A stretch of DNA of 64,000 nt from Rotaria sordida (taxonomy: Eukaryota; Rotifera; Eurotatoria; Philodinida; Philodinidae): contig CAJNOL010000885.1 in the NCBI GenBank assembly GCA_905250125.1, positions 32,579 to 96,578 on the forward strand, given 5' to 3'. Made by a program: the position numbers and the translations under genes. The notes under the pieces were generated by a model. The model was not told the origin of the DNA and searched no databases. It was given only the letters and a program-made list of their open reading frames with translations. Shown piece after piece: positions 1 through 14,600 of the stretch. Within the stretch, counting starts at the first letter, position 1. Each line of letters starts with the position of its first letter.

Positions 1-616
1 ACAGTTATTCAATAAACTTAGACCTTGGATATGAAACTTTATATTTATTCGAGGAATTTATAAGTGAAGAGTATTTTCCAAATTATATTAAAAACATCGG
101 AAATGTTATCAACGAAATTTCTAAAACATCCTGTTTCTATTTATAAATAAACTTGAATATTCTACATAATAACTGTATAATGAAAGATAATTTTCACATG
201 TCATATTTTCAATTAGATTGAATAGAGCTAGAGAAAAAGAGACTGCAGATATGTAACATTGAGAAAATTCCCTACAAGATATCCACCATTCAACAGTTAG
301 ATAATCCTTGAATAGTAGATTAGCTTATCTCTTACTTTCAAAAGACACTTAAGTCTATCATTCCATAGTACCATATCACAACATCCTACGGATATAACAT
401 TAATAAAAATAATTCTTTCATTAGTTAGAGATAAAATGTAGAAGCAGTGATTATCAATTAATTTTTATTAGTTGCTCACTGCTTCTGTTTGAAATTATAT
501 ATTTATATTTTTCATCATTCGTATTATAAGACAAACACACCCAATGAAAAGTCATAAATCAGAGAAATAAACGAAAAAAAAAAATATAAAGTTTATTTAT
601 TTGTTTTGTTCTTTGT
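1..616. other. gene-free flank downstream of the kinesin-13 gene
   Basis: AT-rich sequence with no open frame of coding character and no RNA gene seen. It holds the 3' flank of the minus-strand kinesin gene. Several AATAAA-like hexamers appear on the minus strand just past its stop codon, for example near 570-600, so the mRNA probably ends here. Confidence 0.5.
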
Positions 617-4362
<3,746 letters not shown>

Positions 4363-7007
4363 TGTTTATTCTATTTTTACTCTAAAAGTATTCATAACCC
4401 TTGAATAAATTGATGAATTCAATCTTATATGTATATATGTATACTTTTAAAATAATTCTATTTTATTTCTTTTTACATGGGAACATCAAAGTGAACACAA
4501 AAAAAAAAGAAATAATTACATTAATTACATAAGCAATAATGGCAACAGATGAATAGATGAAAAAAAGAAGACATGCATATACTCACTAAGCATGGTACCA
4601 AAGCATTTTTCTTACAAATATTTTCTTTTTCTCTAGCCTGACGGAGTTAGTACGACAGGTTGGTTGTTCTGGCTACTTTATTACACAAACAATGTCGAAC
4701 ATATGACTAAGGACTGAATAAAGAAAAAAAAAGAAGTGGATAGATGCAACGTGAAAGAAATAGAGAGAAACGAGAAGGAAAAACAGACGAAAAACGAATG
4801 ACGACAAATGCGCGCTTTTGCTAATGTTCAATATTTTTTTTTTCTTGTTCTCTCTCTCGCGAAGAAGGAGAATGTAATAGAAGAAGCAATAACTTGTTAT
4901 TCGGCGATAGCGTGGGTGACCTTTATGCGTGTATGTATTGTGTAGAAAGAGAAAAAAAATGATTTCAATGAAAAGAAGAAGAAAACCTGAACGTAAATGA
5001 AACAAGAAAGAAATTTTGACCTTGAGAATAATACTGAAAAAGGAACGAAAAAAATCTTATTTGAATTGAACATTGAATATTCGATTGACATCGTATTTTT
5101 TTTTTTCGTGAGTACAGAGCTCCACCTAATACAGAAAGCAAGAAATATCCAATACGATATATACATTAGAAACATAAACAATCGTTCTCTTTCTGCTTCT
5201 TTTTTTTTTCTTTTCATCATTTAGCTGAATCGATTTCGACGTATAATGACTGAACACTCAAGAAAACAAAAGATCATAGAATACATTTTCATTATTCATC
5301 CCATGATAGAAATAAGTATACTAAATATAACTGTCTATTCTTAATCGATCAACATTTGCAATCTGACAGCTTCTAGTTTATGTTAACATTGATATAAAGA
5401 TATTGTCACTATCAGTAATACGTGTATATGATGTCTAATAAGTATAAGAAATTAATTTGTAGAATTTTAAGGTATATTAAGATGTAGTAAAACAATCATT
5501 TTCATTTATTCAATATTTCTTATCAAAGAGAATTTTCGATCCAAATTAGAAAATATTTGGACCTTGTGATCATTGATTATTCATCTTGTTTTATTATATA
5601 TATGTACGTTCCCTTGAGAAATTTTTTAATGTTTTAAACTGATTTGTTCTATGCTAAAAAAAGAGAACATCAATCTTTTTCAGTATATTTCTGTTTACGT
5701 TAGTTTTTTGTCGTATTAAAAGATCCTTGTAAATCAATATGTAACTAAAGAAGATTCGAAGAATAAATTATATACTTGACATATGGTAAAAGAACAGCAA
5801 GAAGTGTATTACATTGTGCTTCTTAATCATTCTTCAAATCACTTTAATTCAATTTGAAATTCTGATTTACTGTATATTAATATTTTTTGATATTTGAATT
5901 TGCATAAAAATTCCGATTCATGTATTTATGTTTTGATTGATTATGTAGAAACAATTTTTGAAGTAAAAGTCGCAATTAATTTTAATAGTTACATTTCTAA
6001 ATCCTACTTGACAATGAACAACACTTGAAAAACTGTTTTTTTTTCTTAATTAACAAATTATTAGTAGAATTATACATCATCCACAGACTGTAAAAGGCTG
6101 CTTTTGAGCAGAATAGTTTTTTTTTGATTACAAAGACATTCTTTTTTGTTAAATAACCAACTTGATCTTAATGAGAGATTTTAATAATAAATCATTTGTA
6201 ATTCTCTAGTGTCTGATATTTGTTTTAGGATGATTCAATATAGCTCTAACCAACTAAACATTTATCGAAATCATGTTTCAGCAGAAGCATCTAGTAAAAA
6301 AAAAACAATGAACACAACTACAGAAAATACGAGTTTTTAGTAAGAAACATAGATACTTTCATCAATGAAAATACTGATCTAGCAAATGTTTACATTCATC
6401 AATAAGTATTGGCTGTCATTCTTCAAAAAANNNNNNNNNNNNNNNNNNNNNNNNNNNNNNNNNNNNNNNNNNNNNNNNNNNNNNNNNNNNNNNNNNNNNN
6501 NNNNNNNNNNNNNNNNNNNNNNNNNNNNNNATCATGTTAGTGGAAGAGCATGTATCATATATTTAAGAAATGATAAAATTAAGATCAATCCAACAAATAA
6601 TGTCATATCGAAGGATTAACGAAAATCAAAAGTTAACTTATGAATCAGATTATAGTTAGACGAATATATTAAGTTATTTCATAATGATTATTTCCGAAAT
6701 ATCTTTTAATATATTTTTTTAAAGAGTTTCTATATTCCATTTCAATGAGGAAATTCTATCTGTTTACTTCAAGTTGCGGACTAGACTGAATAATACATTT
6801 TAATATTCTTGTAAATTGAATACTAAAGGTGTCGTTTGTTTTCTATTTTCATTTTAATCTTGATAAAAGAATGAGACAAATTAAGATTTTATACCATTTC
6901 AATAATGCCAACATTTGACATTCAAAATTCAAAAAATAATTTCAATCATTATTTAACCATTGTTTTTTCTAAATAAACAACACATATGAACCGTTTCGTT
7001 TTGTAAA
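4363..7007. other. gene-free interval with assembly gap
   Basis: No gene recognised in 2.6 kb. The first 850 nt upstream of kinesin-13 are rich in homopurine runs on the plus strand (4700-5010) and probably include its promoter. The rest is AT-rich with many stop codons in all frames. Positions 6431-6530 are 100 N, an assembly gap of unknown true size. Open frames crossing it are artefacts. Confidence 0.6.
6431..6530. other. assembly gap (100 N)
   Basis: Exactly 100 N, the usual scaffolding placeholder. Confidence 0.98.
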
Positions 7008-7328
7008 ACATGATCTAAAAGGAGTGTTGAAGTATAGAGGTAGAAATTCAGATTTTCCTACCCATCTACAGAGGTGACAGACATACTTAGCAACACTTCT
7101 TCATCACAGATCGTGACAGAAGTTGTTGGTATACGATCACAGACCGTATATCAATAACGTCTCGTTATAGTATATGAACTAGTTTCTTATTAAATTTGTG
7201 GAAGATTAATCAAAAAAAAAAGGTGAAGAAATATGTTTCAACTTAGATAGAATAAAACAATCTCCTTATAATTATCAAAAACAACTACATAGTGTTTCAC
7301 ATTTTAATCCTGCAGGGATTCCGTTATT
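7008..7328 (+). repeat. interspersed repeat R1, copy a
   Basis: Begins with GATCTAAAAGGAGTGTTGAA and ends near CCTGCAGGGATT. It contains CACAGATCGTGACAGA, the palindromic ATACGATCACAGACCGTATA, an AATAAAACAATC stretch and TTTCACATTTTAATCC. The same order of blocks recurs at 49,534-51,276 (split), 52,443-53,065 and 58,112-58,468. No coding capacity. It lies just downstream of MRPS2. Class unknown: it could be a solo LTR or a non-autonomous element. Confidence 0.8.
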
Positions 7329-7334
7329 TTATTT

Positions 7335-8267
7335 TTATTGATTAAATGAATCTTTTTCTCGTCTTTTCTCTTTTCCAGCCATAATAGCTTGTTGAAATAA
7401 TGTCAAATAAAATTCAATTAATTTTGGTGTATCATCATTGCTTGGGATAGGATAAGTTATTATATTTGGATTACAATCTGTATCACACAAAGCCACAGTT
7501 GGAATCAATAATTTATTTGAATCACTAATAGCTGGATGAAGTTGATTTGGTGGTGATAATGTATGTGTAAATATACATACATCAGGTAAACGAATATCAT
7601 ATCCAAAAAGTTCTTGAGTATTTGTAAATGGATAATCCCATTTTCGACAATGTGCATATTCACCACAATCACGTGCAGCACGTTCAACAAGTGGAACATG
7701 TGCTGGATAACGTGTAAGAAATAAAATAATACCTTGACGATAAGCAATATGAGCAAGAAAATTTAATGCTGAATGCAACATTGGTAATGTTTTATCTAAA
7801 TCAATAATATCAACATCCAAACGATGACCATATATATATTGAGATATCCATGGATTACGCATTCCAGTTACATGTCCATAATGAGCACGATTTCTATTAA
7901 TATATAAAATTAGGCATAAATAATTATAATTTACTTTTTTTCTTCAAGAAAATACTATTTTTCTTTATTCATCTTTCCTATGTAAATTTCTACAAACATA
8001 CCTACTTGAAAAGATCTTCAAGTGTAACCATTGAACGTACATTAAAATAATCATCATGTTGAAGAGGATCATCAACGATAGTTGGAGAATTATTTTGTTT
8101 TTTTGATGATATTAATTCTATTTAATTTATTAATAAAATAAAAACAAATATTTATTTTTGAAATTTAATTTACTATCTTCTTGAATAATTTGTCGTTGAA
8201 TTGCATGTGGAAAATTTGTTCGACTAAAACCACGTTGAAATACACGTCTAAGCATAAATGATGTCAT
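7335..8267 (-). CDS. MRPS2: mitochondrial ribosomal protein S2 (uS2m)
   Basis: Three exons: 8267-8174, 8117-8006, 7893-7335 (254 aa). uS2m is a structural protein of the mitochondrial small ribosomal subunit. The basic N-terminus (MTSFMLRRVFQRGF) looks like a mitochondrial targeting sequence. The third exon carries the S2 core: HYGHVTG followed by RNPWISQYIYG, DVDIIDLDKT, a FLTRYP segment and PTVALCDTDCNP, which corresponds to the conserved PTIAIVDTNC-like stretch of bacterial S2. The length matches animal MRPS2. The 3' end is very close to R1 copy a. Its start lies 154 nt downstream of the stop of the NDUFS5-like gene on the same strand, so the two genes are tightly packed. Confidence 0.9.
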
Positions 8268-8420
8268 TATTCTATCTAAAATAAAATAATATATTTTTTT
8301 TTGTTATCATTTAAATTGAAAGGGTTCCTATAGTTTATTTGATGGAGAAAAAAAAATCGAAACAAAAACTAAATACAAATTCAGGATAGTCAATGAGAAT
8401 GGAAGCAAACGACAAATCGT

Positions 8421-9226
8421 TCAATTTAAATATTTAAACGAAGGCCAATTATAACCATCGATTAATGGATCATCTGGAAATGGTAAATTTTTCTTAACAC
8501 TATAGAAAGAAAAAGAATAATAATTTTAACAAATTGAAAAAGCATTAAAACTAGGGTTTTTTTTATTACCGATGTTGATACATGTATTGATGACGAAGAA
8601 TCTAATGAAAATAAAATATAAAAGTATTCATTAAAATATATATAGTAGTTCTTTACTCGTTTTTGTGCCAGTATGCATTCTTTAACATCATCTTTTTCAT
8701 CTTCACACAAATATCGATGAGTACTTGGCATCTATAAAAGAACAAATCTTTTTTTTAAAAATATTGTTAAAAGAATTGATCTTCAAAATTTTACCATATG
8801 TGTACACAAACGATATTGTTTAAATATTTTAGCACATCCCATATCACCTAAACCCATAGCCCAAGGTTCAAGAGCCATATTAAATGGTGAATAATAAACA
8901 CCAACAGTTGGCGATGGTTCAACAATTTTAGTATGATACCATCGTCTATGCCAACGAACAAATGGATTAATACGTTCTACTGGTTGAATATCTTTATTAT
9001 AAACAAGTTTTTGCTCTTGTTCCTCTTCTTGTTGACTACGAATAGCTGCTTCTGCTTCAGGTGAACCAGATTTTGGCATATATCGACCAGAATCTGTATG
9101 ATGACCAATAATACGCATTAATGCAGGCATTTGAGCGACATATGGACGTGTTGGATAAGATAGATTAGCAGACAGAAGAGGAGTTTTTGACTCACTCTTT
9201 GCATCTGTTTTCGTATCTTCGACCAT
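8421..9226 (-). CDS. NDUFS5: twin CX9C protein, probable NDUFS5 subunit of complex I
   Basis: Four exons: 9226-8795, 8731-8657, 8601-8570, 8499-8421 (205 aa). The C-terminal half has a CHCH fold signature: C-x9-C, 11 residues, then C-x9-C (CAKIFKQYRLC and CEDEKDDVKEC), followed by ILAQKR. The DDxxECxLxQK motif after the fourth cysteine is typical of NDUFS5, an accessory subunit on the intermembrane-space side of complex I that is imported by the Mia40 oxidation route. The long N-terminal extension rich in E and Q (about residues 60-85) is unlike the mammalian protein, which is about 105 aa. An in-frame upstream exon (about 9345-9319, ending in GAT before a GT donor) could extend the N-terminus, so the ATG at 9226 is provisional. 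Confidence 0.62.
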
Positions 9227-9935
9227 ATCAACAAATATCTATAAAGAATAGAGAAAAAAAAATCATATTTATATAGTTCATATAAAGTTTTTGATAATAA
9301 AAAAAATTCATTTACATCTTGTAGATCACTTTCATCATGTCTATAATTAAAATCATATTTTTATAAGATTTATTTAAAAAAGCTTTCAAATATGAAATAA
9401 ATGAAATTTTGGAGATAGACATTATTACAAACAAAAAAAATCAATTGTTTTTATCGTTTTCATATAATTTAAACTAACTGAGTAGACACATCTTCACTTA
9501 GTGCAGTTCTTTTTTTTTTAATATAAATATTGAATTAAATGTTGAATTCGTTGACAATTGACTTTTCAGCAAATATTTAAGTGATGTATTTAGTAAAAGA
9601 ATTGTATTGACTAGCAACGGATGGTGATAATGGCATCCTTCTGAGAACTAGATTCCTTCGAATATGTACAGAAAAGATAAATTCGATAAACCACTCCAGG
9701 AATCAAATAAGCATAATTTTGAATGGATAGTATAAATAACCAATAAGAAGACACGACAGAGGACACTGCATACTATGTTACTCTTTTTCTATTATCTTAT
9801 TTGTTCTTTATAAGACTGGACAACTTATTATACTGTGTGCGTGCATTTGATTTAATATGGTTGCGATATTGTGATTAAAGCAATAAATCTTCTTTTCTTT
9901 TGTTATTTTTCTGTTTACATTTTTAATTTTTCCCA
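9227..9935. promoter_or_regulatory. divergent intergenic region between NDUFS5-like and calcium-sensor genes
   Basis: The 700-nt gap separates a minus-strand gene start at 9226 from a plus-strand start at 9936, so both promoters should lie here. No TATA box is well placed for either gene. Part of 9300-9350 may be an extra 5' exon of the NDUFS5-like gene. Confidence 0.4.
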
Positions 9936-10736
9936 ATGGGAAATAAACCTCCTGGAAAACTTCGACAAACTGATTTAGATTATTTTCGTCATATGACGTG
10001 GTTTAGTGATGTAGAAATTCGTATGTAAAAAGCAAAAGTTGTTTTTCATGAATTAACTATAAGAGTTTTGTTTTTTTATTTTTACATTTCATAGAAGAAT
10101 GGTATAAATGTTTTCATAAAGATTGTCCAAGTGGACAATTAACATCTGATGAATTTCAAAAAATTTATGCACAAATTTTTCCTGCTGGTGATTCTTCAGC
10201 TTTTGCTAAACATGTTTTTCGGCGTTTTGATGCTGATCGTAATCAACAAATATCATTTCGAGAATTTCTTACTGCATTAAGTATTACATCTAAAGGAGAT
10301 TTAGAAGAAAAACTTAATTGGGCATTCGGTCTTTATGATACAAATGGAGATGGATTTATAACAAAAGATGAAATGCTTGAAATTATTACTGTAACTTAAA
10401 ACAAGAAACAAGAATTGAAATCTAGTTTAATATTCATTTTTAGGCAATCTATCAAATGGTTGGTTCAGTTATTAAAATGCCTGAAGATGAATCAACACCT
10501 GAGAAAAGAACTAATAAAGTGAAAATTATTTTGCTTAAGAAAAGCAAATTCCTTTGAAATTTTCTTTCAGATTTTTAATATATTTGATAGTGATCATGAT
10601 GGAAAGTTAACACGTGAAGAATTTATTCGAGGTAATATTTATTTTCTTTATATTATAATCAAAATCTTTCAATTTATTTATAGGTGCTAAATCAGATCCG
10701 TCTATTATTCGTTTATTACAATGTGATCCAACATAA
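9936..10736 (+). CDS. neuronal calcium sensor, hippocalcin/neurocalcin type
   Basis: Five exons: 9936-10020, 10095-10390, 10444-10518, 10571-10631, 10684-10736 (189 aa, the usual family length). It binds Ca2+ and, by family rule, exposes an N-myristoyl group to reach membranes. MGNKPPGK gives the Gly2 myristoylation site. The first EF-hand is degenerate, with the family hallmark CPSG. EF2 ([13 protein letters not shown]), EF3 ([13 protein letters not shown]) and EF4 ([13 protein letters not shown]) have ligands at the expected positions. The C-terminal [16 protein letters not shown] is the hippocalcin/neurocalcin version rather than NCS-1. The 3' end converges with the ubiquitin-like gene on the opposite strand. 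Confidence 0.93.
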
Positions 10737-10933
10737 AGTCTAACTATTGTGCTAATTTCTTCATTAGAGAATGCTTTATTATCTACGATTCATCTACACA
10801 AATAAGATATTTTTTGATATTATATCTATTAGATATTGTCTTCCATATTTTTTTTTCTAATTTGTATTCCACACGAGCATAAAAGAAGTTTGAAAATTAT
10901 TTTCTGTTCAAATAAAAATAACTATTCAATTGG

Positions 10934-11248
10934 TCAAAGTAATCCGCGTTTGCCAACTAATTTAATTAAATTTCCTGAAAAAATTCCATATTTTGAAAGA
11001 GGACGATCATAAGATGATGGATGCCGATGATGAAGCCGTTGACCACGATAATAAACTAATTGATGATCAATTGAAATACGATATATATGTTGTAATATTT
11101 TAGCTAAATCACCACATGTTGGCTCTTTTTCAGTTTTTAAAAGAATATCTTGAACATCACCACCAAATTGGACTTGTAATTTTGTATAAATATGTTCACC
11201 TGATGATCTTGCGGAAGGTAAAGGAGTTCGTGAAGATTGGTTACTCAT
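10934..11248 (-). CDS. small ubiquitin-like domain protein, BAG1-type UBL
   Basis: Single exon, 104 aa from the ATG at 11248. An upstream in-frame ATG at 11296 would add 16 residues rich in Y and N, and is judged less likely. The domain runs from about residue 20 to the end. It resembles the BAG1 ubiquitin-like domain: VQDILLKTEKEPTCGDLAKIL, LVYYRGQRL, then PLSKYGIFSG and IKLVGKRG at the end of the fold. The BAG domain that normally follows is absent and the frame stops at once, so this is a UBL-only product. It might act as a proteasome-docking or adaptor module. There is no C-terminal GG, so conjugation is unlikely. Confidence 0.72.
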   Translation of the reverse strand: MSNQSSRTPLPSARSSGEHIYTKLQVQFGGDVQDILLKTEKEPTCGDLAKILQHIYRISIDHQLVYYRGQRLHHRHPSSYDRPLSKYGIFSGNLIKLVGKRGLL

Positions 11249-11656
11249 TGTAATGATTTCTAAATTATAATAATATTGATAATTAGATTTATACAAAAAA
11301 AAAAAAAGTTATTTTCAGTTACTTATTTCTATTCAAGTTCACTAACTTACCACAACACTGTCGTTTTTAAACTTGACTACCAATCGTAAAAGTTGTTGTA
11401 TGTTTTCTTTGCTTTTTTTCTTGATAGTTGTTTTTATAATAAACCAATTTTTTTTTTCAATCAGTTTTTCATTTATTCTTCATCAACTCGGTCTTTTTTT
11501 TTGCTATTCACTTACAAACACACACTGTTTCAATAGTCGAGAGAATAAAGAACAAAACATACGTTCAAGAGAAAAAAAAAACAATCACTCATATACATAA
11601 AATAGAAAAACCAAAAAATAAAGTGAAAATTATGTAATTTATTTAGTTTGATTGTT

Positions 11657-14600
11657 TTATTCGACTAGCACAAGGTAAGGACTTCCAGGTACATGTTCCA
11701 TATTTACTCCATAAAGAATTGTTAATAGATATTGACCACGTGTTCGTACTCGATAAGATACTTTATAGATAAAACCAGGAGAATGTGGCATTACACGTTT
11801 GACAACAAGACGTTCACAAGGTCCAAGAGGAGAATAAAGACCAACTAAAAGTATACCAGGACCTAAAGATAATTACCAATTAATAATAAATATTTTTTTT
11901 CTTTATTTTTAAAATTTATTCATTTAAAACCTGATTGACTAGCATCAATTTTAAATGTTGCTTTTCGTCGTTTTTTAGCTTCATATAGACCAGTTCCAAA
12001 AACACAAATTTGTGAAGCATCACCTGTCATTGATGAACGAAGATTATCAAGATCGATATGACTATTAGCATGATTTAATTTCGATTGAATAGGTACTAAT
12101 GCATCGCAACTAATTGTTCGATTTTCTTTAAATTTATCTAAAATAATATTTTTCTAAAAGAAAATTCTCGTTAAAAAATTCAACAAACCATAAACATGAC
12201 AAATAAATGGACTTCCTTGAATATGTTTTCCATTATTTTTAGCTGTTATTAAATATTTTCCACTTCGAATTGGTTTATAATGAAACTAAAATAAAAATTT
12301 ATTAAATTTCAAATGAATTTTATATGATAAAGTACTTACTTCATAACCATATTCAGTTTCATTAGCATCAAGAAAAACAGTTGATGGTCCATTAATACCG
12401 ACAGAAAAATTTCCTGTACTCGATGATGAATCATATGGTGATTTTGATACAAAAAATTGGCTTAATTCTCCTAAAAAAAAGTATAAGCAAAAACTCATGT
12501 GTCGATTCTTTTTTGTTTTTCCGTTCTTTTATTTATTCACCATTACACGATAGAACAGAAAAAAAAAATAGAGCGCTACGAGTAGGATTCGAACCTACGC
12601 GGGAAGATCCCATTGGATTTCTAGTCCAACGCCTTAACCACTCGGCCATCGCAGCTATGCTTACCAGTGTACGCATGAAATAGTTCTTCTTTACTGTTAA
12701 CTATTGATTTCATAGAAGAACATGGTCGTACAGTTAATCGACAAGGATTATCGATAATGGGAATATGATTAAATTTTACATTAAGCCAATGATTACCACA
12801 TGTATTTGGTATAAAAAAAATTTCATAACATTCTAAATTAATAAAAAATAAAAATAAAAAAAAATTGTATTAAATTATTTTTTTTTATTAAAAAACTAGA
12901 TTTTCTGTATATTAAATTACAGATGTAACTAACGAAATTCTATCCAAAAAAAATTCGGATTATAATTAACAGATAAACCGAAAATAGCTAATTTATTTAG
13001 TTCAGTTCACATCTCTAATTGTAAAAAAACATTTTGATCCATCATTCCATATCATTAGCTTAAAATCACTCACTTTCCGGAATTTCTAGCGAACAGTTCA
13101 TCAGAAAATTTTGAAATTTTCAGAGCAGATAAATCTTAACAAGTAGAACAAAAGTTGTCATAGACTCAACGTTCCAGGATGCTATCTTCTATGAGATACT
13201 TGGATTACAATGACAAAAAATGGTTTCAATTTTCGCCTCCATTTTTCTCAAGATACTATATTTGATCAAACTGAAAATTTTTTTACAAGTATTAGACACT
13301 GTTTGAAGTATATATCTTTTTTGGTTTCTTTTTATTTTTTGTTCTTTGAAAAAGAAGGCCAAAATATTGAAGGCACCCTAAAAAAAAAGAGCATGTTTTT
13401 TTGAATAGAGCTTTTTTTGTAAGAATTACCACAAATCAGCAGAAAAATAGTTTTTGCAAAAAAGAAAGAAACATCGATATCAAACACTGTATAGTATACG
13501 TGAAAAAAGTTTTAGCTCGATCGGACATAGTAGACCAAAGAAATGGAAGCGTTTCTGTGCTTTTTTCTTTCATGGTAAAATTGATTTGAGAAAAGCACGA
13601 AACAATGTACTCTTTTCGCTATTTCCGTTACGTAAATTTGATGTTTTTTTACGTTTAAAGACAATCTTTAGATTCAAAAATGTATTCGGTAGATGGATAC
13701 TATTTCTGACTATATCATGGCCATAAAAGCCAAAAATAAAAATATTGGATCACAAAAAAGGGGAATACTCTTAAACTTCATATTTTACGAACAAAAGACA
13801 TCTGTCTCTATTGAAACCAGTTGGTGCTAGAGAAAAAAAAATTTCTCTTTTGTTGTTCTTCCTTTTGAAAGACATTCACTCTAACCTGATTTAGTTGATT
13901 TATGCACTGTTATCGGTAAATTAATATTTCCTTGTGGTGCTTGTATATAAGCTTGAAAGACACTACATGGTGTCTCTGGACGAACATTGACTATACATGA
14001 AGTATTAACCTAATATATCAAAGATAAGTTTAGATTTTGAAATAAAATCAAAATCATACGTAAAATTCGATAGGTTCAATAATTGTACGCATTGGAATGT
14101 TAGCAGGTGGAACAATTTGTTCTTGAGATGATTGAGCATGTAATGATAGATGATAAGGTGAACCATCAATATGTGTACCATTATATGTTAATGATATATG
14201 ATATTTACCTGGATATACGAGATAATTGTTTTTTTTCCTGCAAATTGTGTTTTTACTTACCAGATGATTGGCATTTGTAATAAACTCGATAAATTTCTGT
14301 ATCAATAACTTCAATTTGTATATCAGCTTTGGATGGACCATCAATTGCAATAACAAGTTTTTGTAATTCAGCATCAGGTGCATTTAAATCAAAATGACCT
14401 TCAATTTAAAATAATGATTTTTTTTTAACAAAAAAATAAAAAGAGAAAATATACGAACAATGATCATTAACGAAACCATCTTTGAGACCAGGACCACTGG
14501 CTCGAATATTTGGTCGTTTTTTGGTACTGATTATTGGATTATCATTGAGAAATTCAGGTGGAGGTGGAGGAAATAGTTCATTACTATGTTGATTTTGTGA

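Noticed and set aside
4673-5224. Overlapping frames rich in F, L and K on both strands
   Set aside because: Low-complexity homopurine/homopyrimidine sequence upstream of kinesin-13; no family likeness and no splice-linked exons.
6386-6619. Open frame across the first N run
   Set aside because: About half of it is N. The rest has no coding character.
12423-12683. Plus-strand frame with RVGFEPTRE-like peptide
   Set aside because: It is the antisense translation of the tRNA-Ser gene, a well-known artefact.
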